Assembly (NCBI GenBank): GCA_029204225.1 | Contig: CM055093.1 | Location: 31,071,777 to 31,135,776 of the forward strand | Direction of reading: 5' to 3' | Source: Diphasiastrum complanatum | Lineage: Eukaryota; Streptophyta; Lycopodiopsida; Lycopodiales; Lycopodiaceae | Length of the DNA: 64,000 nucleotides | Shown here: positions 34,832-46,870 of the stretch, one piece after another | Numbering within the stretch: the stretch's first letter is position 1 | How the letters are laid out: every line of letters starts with the position of its first letter | Translations under genes and position numbers: made by a program | The notes under the pieces: generated by a model | Database searches by the model: none | Told to the model about the DNA's origin: nothing | The model's input: only the letters and a program-made list of their open reading frames with translations

Positions 34832-34925
34832 ATGTGAATGGAAATCTGAAGTTTCATAAATGCTTGTTAAAGTATCTCATGCTTCTTTCGAAGTGGTGCT
34901 ATTTGATACATGAGCTATCTGAGTA

Positions 34926-35662
34926 TGTTGGAGGGTTTGCGGATCCCAAGGCAATCAACCCTAACTAATAAGTGAGAGAGATTTGGCACCATGCCCGATG
35001 ACCACATAGTTATTTGATTAGAAAGTTAATAAAAAGACTTTAGGCCTTTTTGCGGGACTTTTAGTGTCGTAGGGCCTAAAAGTTAGTGAATAAAATAGGG
35101 GTTCTCACCAAAATTTGTTTTCAAATTTGGTCCTCTAATTAATGAATGGGTTCCCTCCACTTTTTAAATGCTTAGGTTAGAATTAGCCAATAGGAATTGG
35201 GGCGCCTAGGTCCTCAATCCATTATATAAGTGGTTAATTCGAATCATTGTACATGTTTTCTCTTCATTTCAATACAAGCAGGTTGGCCCTCTTATGGAAT
35301 GGATCAGGAATGTCTTTGCTCTCCATCTCTTTTCCTCCATCTCTCATGCTTTCTTTGTATTCGCTAATTGTTGGATTTGATGTTTATTGAGATTGAATGT
35401 TCTTATGCTTTTTGTGAGAGAGAAGAGGAGAAAGAGAGACAAGTTTCTATCATTGTGGAATAGGGTGAATGCTTGTAGTGTTAATGGATCTAGTGTTAAT
35501 GCTTAGTGTTAATGGATCTTGATGTTAAGATACACATGCTAGATTTTGGAATACGTTATTGCTCTCATGGGAACGAATCCCCGCGTGACAACTAACCTTG
35601 TCTCCTTGATGCTTGCGAGCTTGGATCTAGGGTTAGACTAGGATAAGAAATAGCCCACTACA
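34926..35662 (+). repeat. 5' LTR of Gypsy-type element (copy 2)
   Basis: 737-bp LTR, TGTTGGAGGGTTTGCGG to CCACTACA, followed two bases later by a primer-binding site. Same family as 199-953. Confidence 0.85.
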
Positions 35663-36545
35663 ATTTTGGCGCCGTTGCCGGGGAGCTATGTCAATTTTTT
35701 AGTTTGCAGCATGTTTGGATGAATGTTAGCTTCATTTAGGCATCTTGTTTTGGCATTAGTAGGGTTGAAATTGCATCTTAGGGTTAGATAAGGTGTTATT
35801 TTGCTTGATTTGAGTGGATCTTCTTGTTTGAAATCTAATCTGATTGTTGAGCAGGGGAAGCTATTCAGATCACAAATCTTAAGATCCATTTGGATTTGAG
35901 AAATCAGAGAAAATAACAAAAATCGGTCATTTCTGCCAGATTTGATAAATAAGGAGACAAAATCGTCATCAGGCTTGATAACTTTTTGCCCTCTTACAAG
36001 AAACTTTCGTTGAGTTGCAGACAGCTTTGGTTTCACTCATAGAACCTTCAGATTAAAGGGTGAAGGTTATTTCCCAGCAGATTTGTAGAAACATGAGAAA
36101 ATAATAAAAAACCACTCAAAACTCTAAAAAAATAAAAAAAGAACCTTCGTCCGATTTGCTGCACATAGGTGTGATTCAGATCTATCTACTGTAAGGTCGG
36201 CGAAGATTAATACCAAAAATAGAAGGCCAAAGTGACTGTTCATCTAGTTGTTGGTAAACTTTTGTGAAAAATTTACATCTTTCTACAAAAATTTCAGTTC
36301 TCTAAGAAGAACCTTCACCTAAACTTTCGCTAGATCTGACTTACTATTTCTGATAACCAATGAGTTCGACGAACGTTAAGACAAGGCCAGTTGTCATATT
36401 GACCTATTTTTGTCAAAAAGGGCCACCTTTTTGCAAAAATAACAATATTACTCTTAAACCTTCGCCTACTTTTCTGAGGATTCTAATTATAATATTTTAT
36501 CATAAAGTGGAGTCTTACCAAGATAAAACTTGCAACTTTTGCCAT

Positions 36546-37800
36546 TAAGCTAGCTGATCAAACGACAGTCCATCCTAAGGGGATGGTAGAAGATATACCT
36601 GTGAAGATTGACGGAGTTCAGTTTGTCATTACTTTTGTAGTAATGGACTTACTTGACACACCGAATGTTTATCGTGTCTTATTGGGCCGTCCATGGTTAC
36701 GAGTTGCGCAAGTAATTTTACAACTGGGGCACCGGAAAAATCACTTTTGAGAATCGTGAGCATGCAGTCAAAGTTGATCCAATCACTTGGACTATCAAGC
36801 CAGTGGTCAAAAAAGGGGATGATAATTCATCAACAACGGATCATACCTGTGATCGATATGTAAAGAATTTGGAAGTTCATTATGACTCTCAAACTGATAT
36901 AGTCAATTGGAACCAAGCTCTTGCAACAATGGATTGTACAGTAGGCTATATGTGTCAACGAGATAATCAATTCGGATTGAGCGAGTTCCTTTACCAGATC
37001 GAACTTTGGATACGCCAATCACTTTTCCAGTGAACGTGATGAACGTAGCTTGGATATCAATAGATCCAATACCAGATACGATTGAAGATGAACTCATCCA
37101 TGTCAGTCATGCCTTGTCTTACTATAAAAATGCAGAACTTATAGATGAGCAGATCTTAAATCATATGGATCCCACGAGGTTTGGAATCCGAGATATTCTG
37201 GAAGAACCAACAATAAAACCGCCTAAAGCAGTTGTATTGAAAGAAGAAAAGGCTGCACCAATGACGAAGAAGCAAGCGAAGCAACATTACAATACGGTCA
37301 TGAAATAAGAAAAATCATCAAGAGAACTACTTCCTAAAGCTATACCACTTTTATTGGATAAAGTTAAAGGAAAGATCAAGGATGATTCTTCAAGTCAGAG
37401 TTCTCGCAAGACATCACCATCAAGGAAGTCGTCACCTTCCGAGAAGACCACATCTTCTAGAAAGTCATCACCTCTGTGATCGATTCCTACCAAGAAAGCT
37501 AAACGAAGAGCCAAGATCAATCCTTTTGAGGAAGAACAAATCAGATAAAGTACAACATGATATGCCAGAGCATTTCAAACGCTATACTTTGGACGATGTT
37601 GTCATTATGTTTTCAAAAGCTTATCGTGAACCAGAAGAGCAAGAACCAGAAACAAAAGATGTTTACGATGGACCGACACAACCAACGAATCTTGCTGGAC
37701 CAAGAGAACTAGAAAAGTTGTGCAAGTTGGAACACAACTTGTCCCATAGCAGTTTCAAGCACTAAGAAAGTTGTTGGTTAAGTATCAAGATTGCTGTGCT
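36546..37800 (+). pseudogene. Gypsy gag-pol region, aspartic protease end
   Basis: 36546-36720 encodes LADQTTVHPKGMVEDIPVKI, FVVMDLLDTPNVYRVLLGR and PWLRVAQ, which matches the C-terminal part of the plant Gypsy retropepsin (flap, then the LGRPWL motif). The active-site DTGA is not seen, so the start is lost. Downstream frames (36803-37033, 37006-37308, 37382-37765) are acidic or Ser/Lys-rich with several shifts and no RT motif. Non-functional. Confidence 0.65.
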
Positions 37801-37850
37801 TGGAGGGCTTCATCAAGGAGGAGCATGAAGAAAAAGTGTGTTTTTTTGAC

Positions 37851-38979
37851 AAAGAGTCTCTATGGACTCAAGCAAGCATCTAGAGAATGGTACTATAGGG
37901 TAAACTCTTTTTTATCTCCATCAACTTTGTTTTGAGGTCATACGATCCATCTTTGTATATAAGATTTCATGATGTTTCTGAAAGATCATTGTACTTATTT
38001 TGTATGTTGATGACATTATTTTAAGTGGTAAAGATCTAGATGGAATAAGAGATGTAAAGATTGCTCTATCTAAAGAGTTTGAAATGGTTGATCTCAGCCT
38101 ATTGCACTTCAATCTAGGAATAGAAGTCATAAGAGATTGGATTTTAGCTTCATATGTCAATATAAATATGCTACATCCATCCTAGATAGATTTGGAATGA
38201 AGAATTATAAAGGCATTGAGACTCCAATGGAACAAAATGTTAAAGCCTCTATAAGTGGTGATGAAGCATCCTTTGAGGACATCACTCTCTATAGAAGGCT
38301 TATAGGCTCTTTAATCTATTTGGCTATAACTAGGCCTGATCTTAGTTATATTGTTGGTAAGTTAAGCCAATATATGCAATGTCCTCTTGTGTCACATTGG
38401 AAGATGGCCAAAAGAGTCCTAAGATATATCTCATCTACTAGGAATTTTGGCATACTCTACAAAGGGACTAATCTTGGCTTAAGAGCCTATAGTGACTCGG
38501 ATTTTGCAGGTGACAAAGTAGATTCAAAGTCTACTAGTGCATTTGCTACATTCTTGTGTGATGGAGTGTTATCATGGCTTTTAAAGAAGCAAAATACTAT
38601 TTCCTTATCTTCAGTAAAATCCGAGTATAAGGCCTTGACATCAACATGCAAGGAGTCTTATGGCTCAAGAGGTTATTGATGGAACTTCATGTCATGGAGG
38701 AGGAGGTACCTACAATTTTTTTTTGACAGCCAATCAGCCCAATCACTTGTAACCAATCCTACATTCCATGCAAGGAGCAAGCATATCGAGATTGCTCATC
38801 ATTTTGTGAGGGAGAGGGTGCAAGCCAAATAAATGAAGCTCTAACATGTGTTTTCATCGAGCTGTTTAGTTGATTTGTTCACTAAATCCTTGCCTAAGGA
38901 TTCATTTGTTAAGCTAAAATCTTTACTTGGAGTAATTGATAAAAGTATCATAGTTTCCAAAGCTAGATTTGAGGAGGGG
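37851..38979 (+). pseudogene. copia RT-RNase H, 3' part
   Basis: It begins KSLYGLKQASREWYYRVNSF inside RT. The catalytic loop FVYVDDIILSG is at about 37995. Then RFGMKNYKGIETPMEQNVKA and YRRLIGSLIYLAITRPDLSY. RNase H has YSDSDFAGDKVDSKSTS, SVKSEYKALTSTCKE and, after a frame change near 38660, DSQSAQSLVTNPTFHARSKH and HFVRERVQAK. The C-terminus LVDLFTKSLPKDSFVKLKSL is at 38870-38930. A purine tract, 'gaggagggg', leads into the LTR at 38980. A few frameshifts and stops; otherwise moderately young. Confidence 0.9.
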
Positions 38980-39654
38980 TGTGAAAAATTGCCTATATTA
39001 ACAAATCTAGCTATGTCAAATAATGTAAATATGTACGTTAGTGAGTCCCACACGTGTGAGCCCAAAAGTTTCACATGGGAATCTACTCTAGAGTAGGTTA
39101 GATGAAGTCTTAAAAGTTGGTCAAGTTAGGTTGGTAGTGGATCCTACATTGTAAGACCTGATTCCTAGAATTATGGAGTAGGTTGATCAATCTAGCCACC
39201 AACATGGCAAGTCTCTAGGATGTGGCTAGAATGGAAAATTACGGCAAGAAAGCTCAATCAACTTCCTTATTACATGTTAGATTTTCACCTAACTTGAGGT
39301 AGGAAGAGGCCTTCTATGTATCCAACTCTCCATAGTAATGCCTTATTTTTGAGAGCTCATTGGCAAAACTCGAGTTCTACACTATGCACTTTGATTTTCT
39401 TTGGATCTAAGCAAGAACTAAGAATTCTAAACATCATTTGTTGTCTACAGGATGTACTGAGTACTATTTCACAAGTTTGTGGGCTGTACATCCTTTTTGA
39501 TCAATGATTGTAGGTTGCTCTTGATTGATACATGCTAAATTGCCTAGATCTCAAATTTGTGTGTCTAGTTTGCATTTGTTTTATGATCAATCAATCAATC
39601 ACTCTTGCAGGCATTCATGCACTCATTTATGGTCCGAAGTACTATACTTTGACA
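38980..39654 (+). repeat. 3' LTR of copia
   Basis: 675-bp, TGTGAAAAATTGCC to TTTGACA. It aligns with 40580-41277. Contains the palindrome CACACGTGTG at 39049-39058. Confidence 0.85.
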
Positions 39655-40579
39655 CTTTTTGGTACATCAATGCTTATATATGTATTATAATATCCAGTGT
39701 ATGCTTTCTAGGCCCAAAAGGAGCTATTAGCCTTAAGAATAAGGCGATTCTCTCTTTAGGTCCTCCAAAGTACTTGAATAGGATAGTAGGCCAACAAGGG
39801 CCCAAATACACTTAATAAGACATAACATGGCTAACTATCCTCTAAGATAGTTATGTCTAGTTAAGTTAGGGGATTGTCTATACGTAGGCAAGCGACATCA
39901 CTTTTGGAATCTTTTGGCTCAATTGTAATTGAGAGAAGTTGGAGCTCCATCTCCTCTTCCTCCTTTGTGAATGTGAACCTTGGGATCTTGATCTTAAGAA
40001 AATTCTCATAGCATTATCACCATGAAACACAAGTTTTTATGTGCACATTCATGAAGTTTAAGCTAGCCAAAATCAAGTTAGAACACCTTAAACATGATGA
40101 CTAATGGCTTATATATCAAACATTAGAAATTCCTATCATCAAAATCTACCAATGTAAGGTTGACCATGCAATCAGGTCATAAATGTTTTGTAACCAACCA
40201 TTCATAGCAATACTGCCATCTCACCCCTGTGCAATAGACCTATGGAACACCATCAATATTTTGAGGCTTCCATATGACATCTCATAGCCCAACACTTTAT
40301 TTCAACCCTTGCATACTTACATCTTGAGTCTAGGATATCTTCTTTTTTGGAGAAGTGATCTTCAACATCCAGTTTTGATGACATTATGACTTGATGAAGC
40401 TGCCGACATGTTATATTGTCATCTACTTTACTTAGCAATTTTGTATTAGTCATTTATTGCTATAGCATACTTGAATTGTACACGACAATGGTAAATGACT
40501 AAAAGGGGCCTAAATGCTCATAAATGGTGCAAGCCAAGTAGTGGACCATTTTTTAACGTGAATAGGGCTAAATGACATG
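39655..40579. other. Spacer between copia elements
   Basis: AT-rich. I see no conserved frame; a 66-codon minus-strand frame at 40253-40453 is not recognised. May contain an older LTR remnant. Confidence 0.3.
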
Positions 40580-41277
40580 TGTGAAGAATTGCCAAAAATT
40601 GGCAAATCTAGCTTGATAAAAAACCATGTAGTATAATGTAAATTTTGTACATAAGTGGATTCCACACATGTGAGGCCAAGGTGCCACATGGCAATCCACT
40701 CCTAATGTAGGTTAGGTCAAGTCCATAGGGTTGGTCATGTCATTTTGGTAGTGATTCCTAGTTTATAGGACCTAAATCCTAGATTTAAGGTAAAAACTGA
40801 CCAGTTAGCTATCTACCAAGCATGACTCTAGGAAATAGACTAGGGTTTCATTTTAGGGCAAAAAGGCTGAGTTAACTTTCTTATTACATGTTGGAAATCC
40901 ACCTAAATTCACAAAGAGAGTCAAATTTTCTATGTATTCCAAGCTCCCATAGTGAAAAGATAGATTATTTTTGGAGCTCATTGGCAATCTCAAGCTAGTT
41001 CACTATGTACGTTGAGTTTTTGTGATCCAAATGCAACCAAATCAATTTCTACTTGTTTCTCAGCTTTAAGGCCGTACTAAATCTTGTAGTACACATGTGT
41101 GGGCTCGTATTTCAATGTTGATCAATGCTTTTGATTGTTAATGCTTGTTTGTCAAATTGCCAATCTAGATCAACTTTTTTGTGTCTAGTTTTTTGATAGA
41201 TTGTTAAGCAAGCATCCAATCACTCTTGTGGATCTTTTGTAGATCCATTTATGGTCCTAAAGTATAGTACTTTCACA
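40580..41277 (+). repeat. 5' LTR of copia (same family as 38980)
   Basis: 698-bp, TGTGAAGAATTGCC to TTTCACA, then TGGTATCAGATCC at 41278, a near-perfect tRNA-Met primer site. Carries CACATGTG palindromes in place of CACACGTGTG. Confidence 0.85.
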
Positions 41278-42079
41278 TGGTATCAGATCCAAGTACAAAA
41301 GCATAAGCCATTGATCTAATGCAAATCCAATTTTAGCAAATTTGGTGCTAAAAAACTAGTATTGAGAGGGCAAGCTAGAATCTTGATTTTGGTGAGGAGA
41401 TTTGATCCCAAAATTGGTAGGGGTCCAAATCCATACTGTCCACATGTGTGGGCACCTCTGAACGTGCATTTAATGCATGGTATTCATTTGATCCAAAGAA
41501 ATTCAATTTGTGAGCTTTTGATGTAATTTTTGGTGGAAATCTTAGGATAAGCTACCAAGATTGAGTGCCATTGATTAGATTTGACATAGGGTCATGAGAT
41601 CTAATTAATCTAGGATGAAATTAGGTCTTCTTAACTTGTTTTACAGGTCTTGAAAGTGCATCAAAAAGTGTGAGGGAGATCTAGTCATGTTATTGTCCAA
41701 AAATAGCCAAAATTGGCAAGATTTGATTGTAAGTAGATTTCACATCATCTTATCTTCATTCCAACTTTGTGAGGGAGTGTTATAACTGAGAATATAAGTC
41801 CATTTGTTGGATTAGAAATCTAATTTGAGTGAAACACTACAAGAGAGAGACTTTAGTGAGTTTCTAGAGACAATCAAATCCATTTCTTGGCAAGATTTGT
41901 TTCAAAGTAGTTTTCACTTCATCTTATCTTCATTCCGGCTTTGTGAGGGAGTGATAGAACTGTGATTACAGGTCCATTTGTTGGATTAGAAATCAAATTT
42001 GAGTGAAACATAGCAAGTGTGAGACCTTTGTGAGTTTCAAGTCAATCAAACCTATTTCTTGTTTGTAGAAGTAACTAGT

Positions 42080-42351
42080 AAGATGGGATATGCTAGAGCA
42101 TACCTTCTAGAAGCTAGTGGGAGATTGAATTCTACAAATTACGCTATTTGGAAGGTTAGGATGGAGTCACTTTTGGTGCTCCAAGACCTTTACAAGTTTC
42201 TGATTGAGGATGAAGATGAACCTCTAGGTGCACAGAAATTAGTGAGATACAAAAAGAGATCCAGGCTAGCACTTCATTGTGTGAAAATGAATGTGAGCAA
42301 TGATCTTTTGAGGGAAGTATCATCATGTAAAAGTGCTAAAGAGGCTTGGGA
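42080..42351 (+). pseudogene. copia gag N-terminus, truncated
   Basis: ATG 42080 starts MGYARAYLLEASGRLNSTNY, followed by AIWKVRMESLLVLQDLYKFL, RLALHCVKMNVSNDLLREVS and SCKSAKEAWE. It is a close relative of the gag at 62220. It stops at 42351 in the codon after AW, where unrelated sequence beginning TGTAGAGACCTG enters. Confidence 0.88.
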
Positions 42352-45001
42352 GTGTAGAGACCTGAAAAATTGCCCCTAAGATGAGGATAGGAGAACACAA
42401 TAAGAGAGACAATGGAGCCAAACCGCCCAACCAATCCTAGATCAAACCTAGCCCCCAAGCCATGCCATGTGAAGCAAGAGGAGAAGAGAGAAACTAGTGA
42501 CCTAAACCCAATATGTCGACGGGAGAATCCCCAACTCATTATATAGAGAGTAGAGTCCTGTGCATGAAACCATGCAACCCCCATGCAGGTCAACTATAAA
42601 TAGATCACATCTCTTCATGCAGTCTTCTTGCCTATATCCGTCACACAGACATGCAATACTCCATATGTCTCAATTAGAGTGTCTGGGTCCTCTCAAGGTT
42701 ATTAGTCACAAACTGGCCTTGACATGGAATTAAATCACGGCGTGACCAACAATCTCGAATACTGGAGGGCCGGTCTACCATATTAGGACTATTCCAAGTC
42801 CTTAACCGAATATGGCCATAACATTCTTCTCTCCTTAAACTGCTTCTATCCTTAGAAGCTCCTCAAAACATGAAAGAATTATAAGAATAGTTCCTTTAAC
42901 TTTCAATATTAACCGAGGAAATCATTATTCTTAGTCTGACTTCCATATCAAACAAGTACTCAGAGATAAACCTACTTCCAATCATTAATCTCTATTCTGG
43001 AGTACGACTCAAGTTTGAAAAGTGTACTAAGCAATAAATTTCTCAACTAGGTTACACTCAACACAAGTTAGTAACATCACCTTCATGTAAAACATCACAT
43101 GAACCACTCAGTGAAATATTCCCTAACCTAAGAGATTAAAGTTAAAGAAAAATAATAATAATTACAGTATGAAATTATCCACAAACTCTGACAGACTATT
43201 TATAAAAAACTTCCAAATACAACTATCCTTAGAGTCCAATTCTAAGATATGATAATTCATTCAACTAGAATCTCTAGGAGAATCATTAAGATATAGAATG
43301 ATTAACACTGAACTCCGAGTATTCCAGATACTCTTTTGAGTTAAATGCTCATGTTTCTAGCACCAAATACAAGAAAATAACATTCATTCATCTTAATAGA
43401 CTTGTCTGTCTCCTATGATAACTGAGATCCAATCAATGAAGAACTGTACTCAAGCATCTGCAGACCATAAACTGTAGTAGAATAGCATCCACTAGATAAA
43501 TTGAATTTTCCACAAGTAAAATACTTAAAAAAAGACTAGAGTAGAGAGATTCAAAATACTGATTTGAATTCTTACTCAATTAATAGACCAAGACTTAATC
43601 GTCACACTTAAGAATCATCACAATTTCGAATAATCTTCTGACAATAATTAAGTATCTATTTATGATCCGTCAATCATAAATATTTAGATTCGTATGATTC
43701 GTCAATCATAATTTTCTAGAATCCAAATTATACTTAATCATTTATAGGATACTAGAGTATATGTCCAACATAACTCAGGAAAAATAAGAATCATTCCAAA
43801 ATCTTTCCATTAAGAAAACACTGGATTTAGGAATATTCTTCAAACATGATTCTTTAACTGAAGTGCAAGATTTAAGTTCTATAAACCATTGGTAATTAAA
43901 GATTGAACGTATACCAAAATGATAATCATCTTCAAATACAAAAGAACTTTAGATTACAATCTAGAATCAAATCTAGATATCCAAAGTCCTGCTGAATATC
44001 GATTCAATTATTATTCTTGGATTCATAATGATTCGCTATCCAATCGAGCTCTCTGGGATACAACCACTAATGAGCTGATTCTATCTCTTAACTAAGGAAT
44101 ACTCCATCCCAAGAATATTGTATATCCAATGCACATAATTTTAACTGATGAACCCAAATGATTCACTAATCATGCGTCTTACAAGCGATATAATTCAAAA
44201 AAGCATTAGTTCCTGGTGAATTCTCTTCACATTGATCGTTTTACCAATTAACTTCATCTTGGAGTAATCAACTACTCAAGTTAATTGCCAATGATTTCAA
44301 AATCTCAAATGTCTAGGTGAAGAATTTAATTATACTACTATGACACCACATTTAGATCCTTACCCAAATCATTTATAAGTTAATCCATATCTTCTATACA
44401 AAGATTTGTTAACTCTGCAAGTATCTGTCAAAACAATACTTGATCATCTGTCTATGTTCACCGACTAGGTTAAGTGCACCAAATAACCCTAGTAACCAGG
44501 AATACACAGTAGATTCATACAAGACTAATCGTGCACATATGTGAATAACCTCACTATGACCCAGTACATAAACACATTCTTATTTGGCAGATTCCTCCAG
44601 AATCCACATATGTTACTCACATATCTCACTGAGATCTTGTAACTCAACTACAAAATAATTTCTATTTCTCATGAGTAAATAACATATCCGAGAAATCTCT
44701 GAGACGAATAACCTTCAATCTCAGCAGCTTTCCAATCCAACTTACCTTCTAATTACATAATTCCTTCCACTCAATCAACCCCTCACTGATCCTAGTATCA
44801 AAGCTAAGATTAAGTTGATCCAATACAGAATTCTCAGACTTAAAGAATTGATCAAACTTACTTCTATTCCAATCAAAATGGAATTGAAAACCTTTGACCT
44901 TTTACTGTACTAATTATAGATAAGGATTCAAATATCAAATCCAGATTGTCCACACAATCCCTAGAGAATTCCTCTTATTCAAAAAGTCCCAATTAGGTAT
45001 C
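42352..45001 (+). other. AT-rich block, possible Gypsy LTR insertion
   Basis: It begins exactly inside copia gag with TGTAGAGACCTGAAAAATTGCC, the style of a plant Gypsy LTR start. A TATA-like 'ctataaatag' lies at about 42594. The remaining 2.4 kb is AT-rich with no coding frame. No continuation of the copia gag is found downstream, so no target duplication can be tested. The class is a guess from the terminus. Confidence 0.35.
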
Positions 45002-45540
45002 TTACTCTGGCGTGTGAAGGGACTTGTGGACTCCTGTCAGCCAGTCTTGGTCGACCCACGCTTGGAATCTGCGCGTCCAGGGATCGCCAAGGAAGGCAGC
45101 TCGGTAATAGACACGAGCGACTGGCAGCTGATCTTCGACTTTGGCGGAAGCTAGCACCGTATTAGGATCAAAGAATATGGAGGGAAGAAAATTATCCCAT
45201 TTGGTTTCAATTCCCATTAAATCCTCTAAGTCTTGGGCGTAAGTGGCTGTCGCGCAGACTGTTGGATCAGGACAGTTGAAATATTTACTGGCGAATATGG
45301 TGAGAGTCTTTAGGCGTCTACATCCGTATTCCAACCATGCTTTGATGGAATCTTTGGCCAATTGAAATTTTGAATCGTGATCTTGTCTAAAGGGGTGTCG
45401 CATTCCGCCCATTTGGATCATCGTGTGCATGTCAAAAAGTGCGCGTTCACCCGTAGTTGTTGCGAACTTGTCACATAGGCCCTGATGGCCGTAGGGTCTC
45501 TTTCAAAGAGTTGCTGATGCCACTCTGGTTGTGGTTGGAG
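45002..45540 (-). CDS. Unrecognised exon-like ORF
   Basis: An open frame on the minus strand from about 45501 encodes RPYGHQGLCDKFATTTGERA, then ALFDMHTMIQMGGMRHPF, FASKYFNCPDPTVCATATYA and VYYRAAFLGDPWTRRFQAWV, ending near 45002 (ATG at 45430). Just upstream another frame reads QPEWHQQLFERDPTAIRAYV, apparently the same protein before a frameshift near 45465. The 3' end CCAGA|GTAAGAT looks like a splice donor, so this may be an exon. Base composition is balanced, unlike the AT-rich block beside it. It joins copia RT at about 45548 through 'cgatcga'. I recognise no domain. It could be a captured host exon or part of an unfamiliar element. Confidence 0.45.
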
Positions 45541-45547
45541 GGCGGTT

Positions 45548-46870
45548 CGATCGATACAGATACTCTCTCATCTGCTCCTCTTCTTGCTTGGTCTGGGGAC
45601 ATTGGTCCTTTGACAAATGCAAGCCTGGATCCATTGGTGAGTGAGCTATTTTACAGTTCATTAAACTGTATCTTTTAAGTACATTGTGAAGATACCTTTG
45701 TTGAGTGATGTAAATAAGTCGTTTTGCTCTGTCTCTGTGGATCTGAATTCCTAGACTAAAAAGAGCTTTGCCCAAACTAGTCATGTCGAACTTTGAAAAC
45801 AACATCTGCTTCGAATCCTTGACCATATTGGTATTGTTGCTGAAGAGCAACGTATCATCCACATATAAGGTGATGATCATGAAGGATTGCTGCACTGACT
45901 TGGAATAGACGTTGCAATCAGCAGTGCTTGGTTTAGGGTTTAGGGTCAATGAGGAATGTGTTGATCCTCTGAAACCAAGCTCTGGCAGACTGTTTCAAGC
46001 CGTACGGTGCTTTGTGGAGTTTACGGACATGATTCTTCATACCTTCTAGAACGTATCCTTCGGGTTGGATTATGTAGATATCTTCTTGTATGACTCTATT
46101 CAGATAGGCTGTTTGTACATCAAGTTGATGCACTTCGAGGTCGGCAGCTGCAACATAAGACATGAGCATTCGGATCGACGAATGTTTGACTGCTGGACTG
46201 AAAGTCTCGCTGTAGTCAACATTGAGGATCTGAGTGAATCCTCGTGCTACCAGTCTTGTCTTCCTTCGATCAATTGCTCCGTTGGCATTGTATTTGATCT
46301 TAAAGATCCATTTGCAATCAATGATATTGTAGCCAATAGGAGCTTTGACTAATGACCATGTCTGGTTCTTGATCAGAGAGGAATACTCTCTGTCCATAGC
46401 TTCTCTCCAGAGATCAGAGTCTGGTTGGCTGAGTGCCTCTTCGACTGTAGTCGGTTCCTGTATCAAGAGACATGCAGACTCAGGAGTATACCTTGTGGGC
46501 TGTGTGTGCACTCGGCTTGATCTTCTGGGAGGATTTGACTGATAAACTGCTTCTGGGACTTGTTGCTGGGTAGCAGCAACATCTTCGTCTGATTCGCTGT
46601 CTCGAAGTGGGTCGACAATGGACACGCTTGAGCCAGAAGCTCGGACTGTCGTGTCAGCGGCAGGTGATGAAGGTTCTCCTGGAGCAATATCCTTGTCTTT
46701 GAGGTCGATGAACTGATCCTCGATAAAGACTGTATCCCGACTATACAAGATTTGCTAGGTATCAAGATCATACAGCTTATAAGTATTATTAGATGAAGTA
46801 TATCCGATCAGGATTGTCTTGAGACCTTGGAAGTCCAATTTCTTCCTCGTGTCCTTTGGGATCTGTGCGT
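45548..46870 (-). pseudogene. copia integrase C-term to RT, minus strand
   Basis: Reading the minus strand: AQIPKDTRKKLDFQGLKTIL and YSRDTVFIEDQFIDLKDKD (integrase end), an acidic linker, then RT: LSQPDSDLWREAMDREYSSL, CKWIFKIKYNANGAIDRRK, TFSPAVKHSSIRMLMSYVAA, YGLKQSARAWFQRINTFLI. A 16-nt TTTAGGG tract (45931-45946) replaces about ten residues and shifts the frame. RT then resumes (TADCNVYSKS, LYVDDTLLFSNNTN, GIQIHRDRAKRLIYITQQR) and ends in REYLYRS at 45548. RNase H is missing. Same family as 1819-2386. Confidence 0.9.

Larger units (their letters stand above)
34926..37850 (+). mobile_element. Truncated Gypsy-type LTR element
   Basis: 5' LTR, primer site TTTGGCGCCGTTGCCGGGGA at 35665-35684 (the type used by plant Athila-like Gypsy elements), a roughly 0.85-kb non-coding leader, then a decayed protease region. 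It is cut at about 37850, where copia RT starts abruptly. RT, integrase and 3' LTR are absent here; the fragment at 1-953 may be the 3' end of a relative. Confidence 0.78.

Noticed and set aside
35686-36036. 116-codon minus-strand frame
   Set aside because: It lies in the non-coding leader of the Gypsy element, opposite to its transcription, with no motif.
40253-40453. 66-codon minus-strand frame
   Set aside because: No recognisable motif; AT-rich spacer between copia elements.
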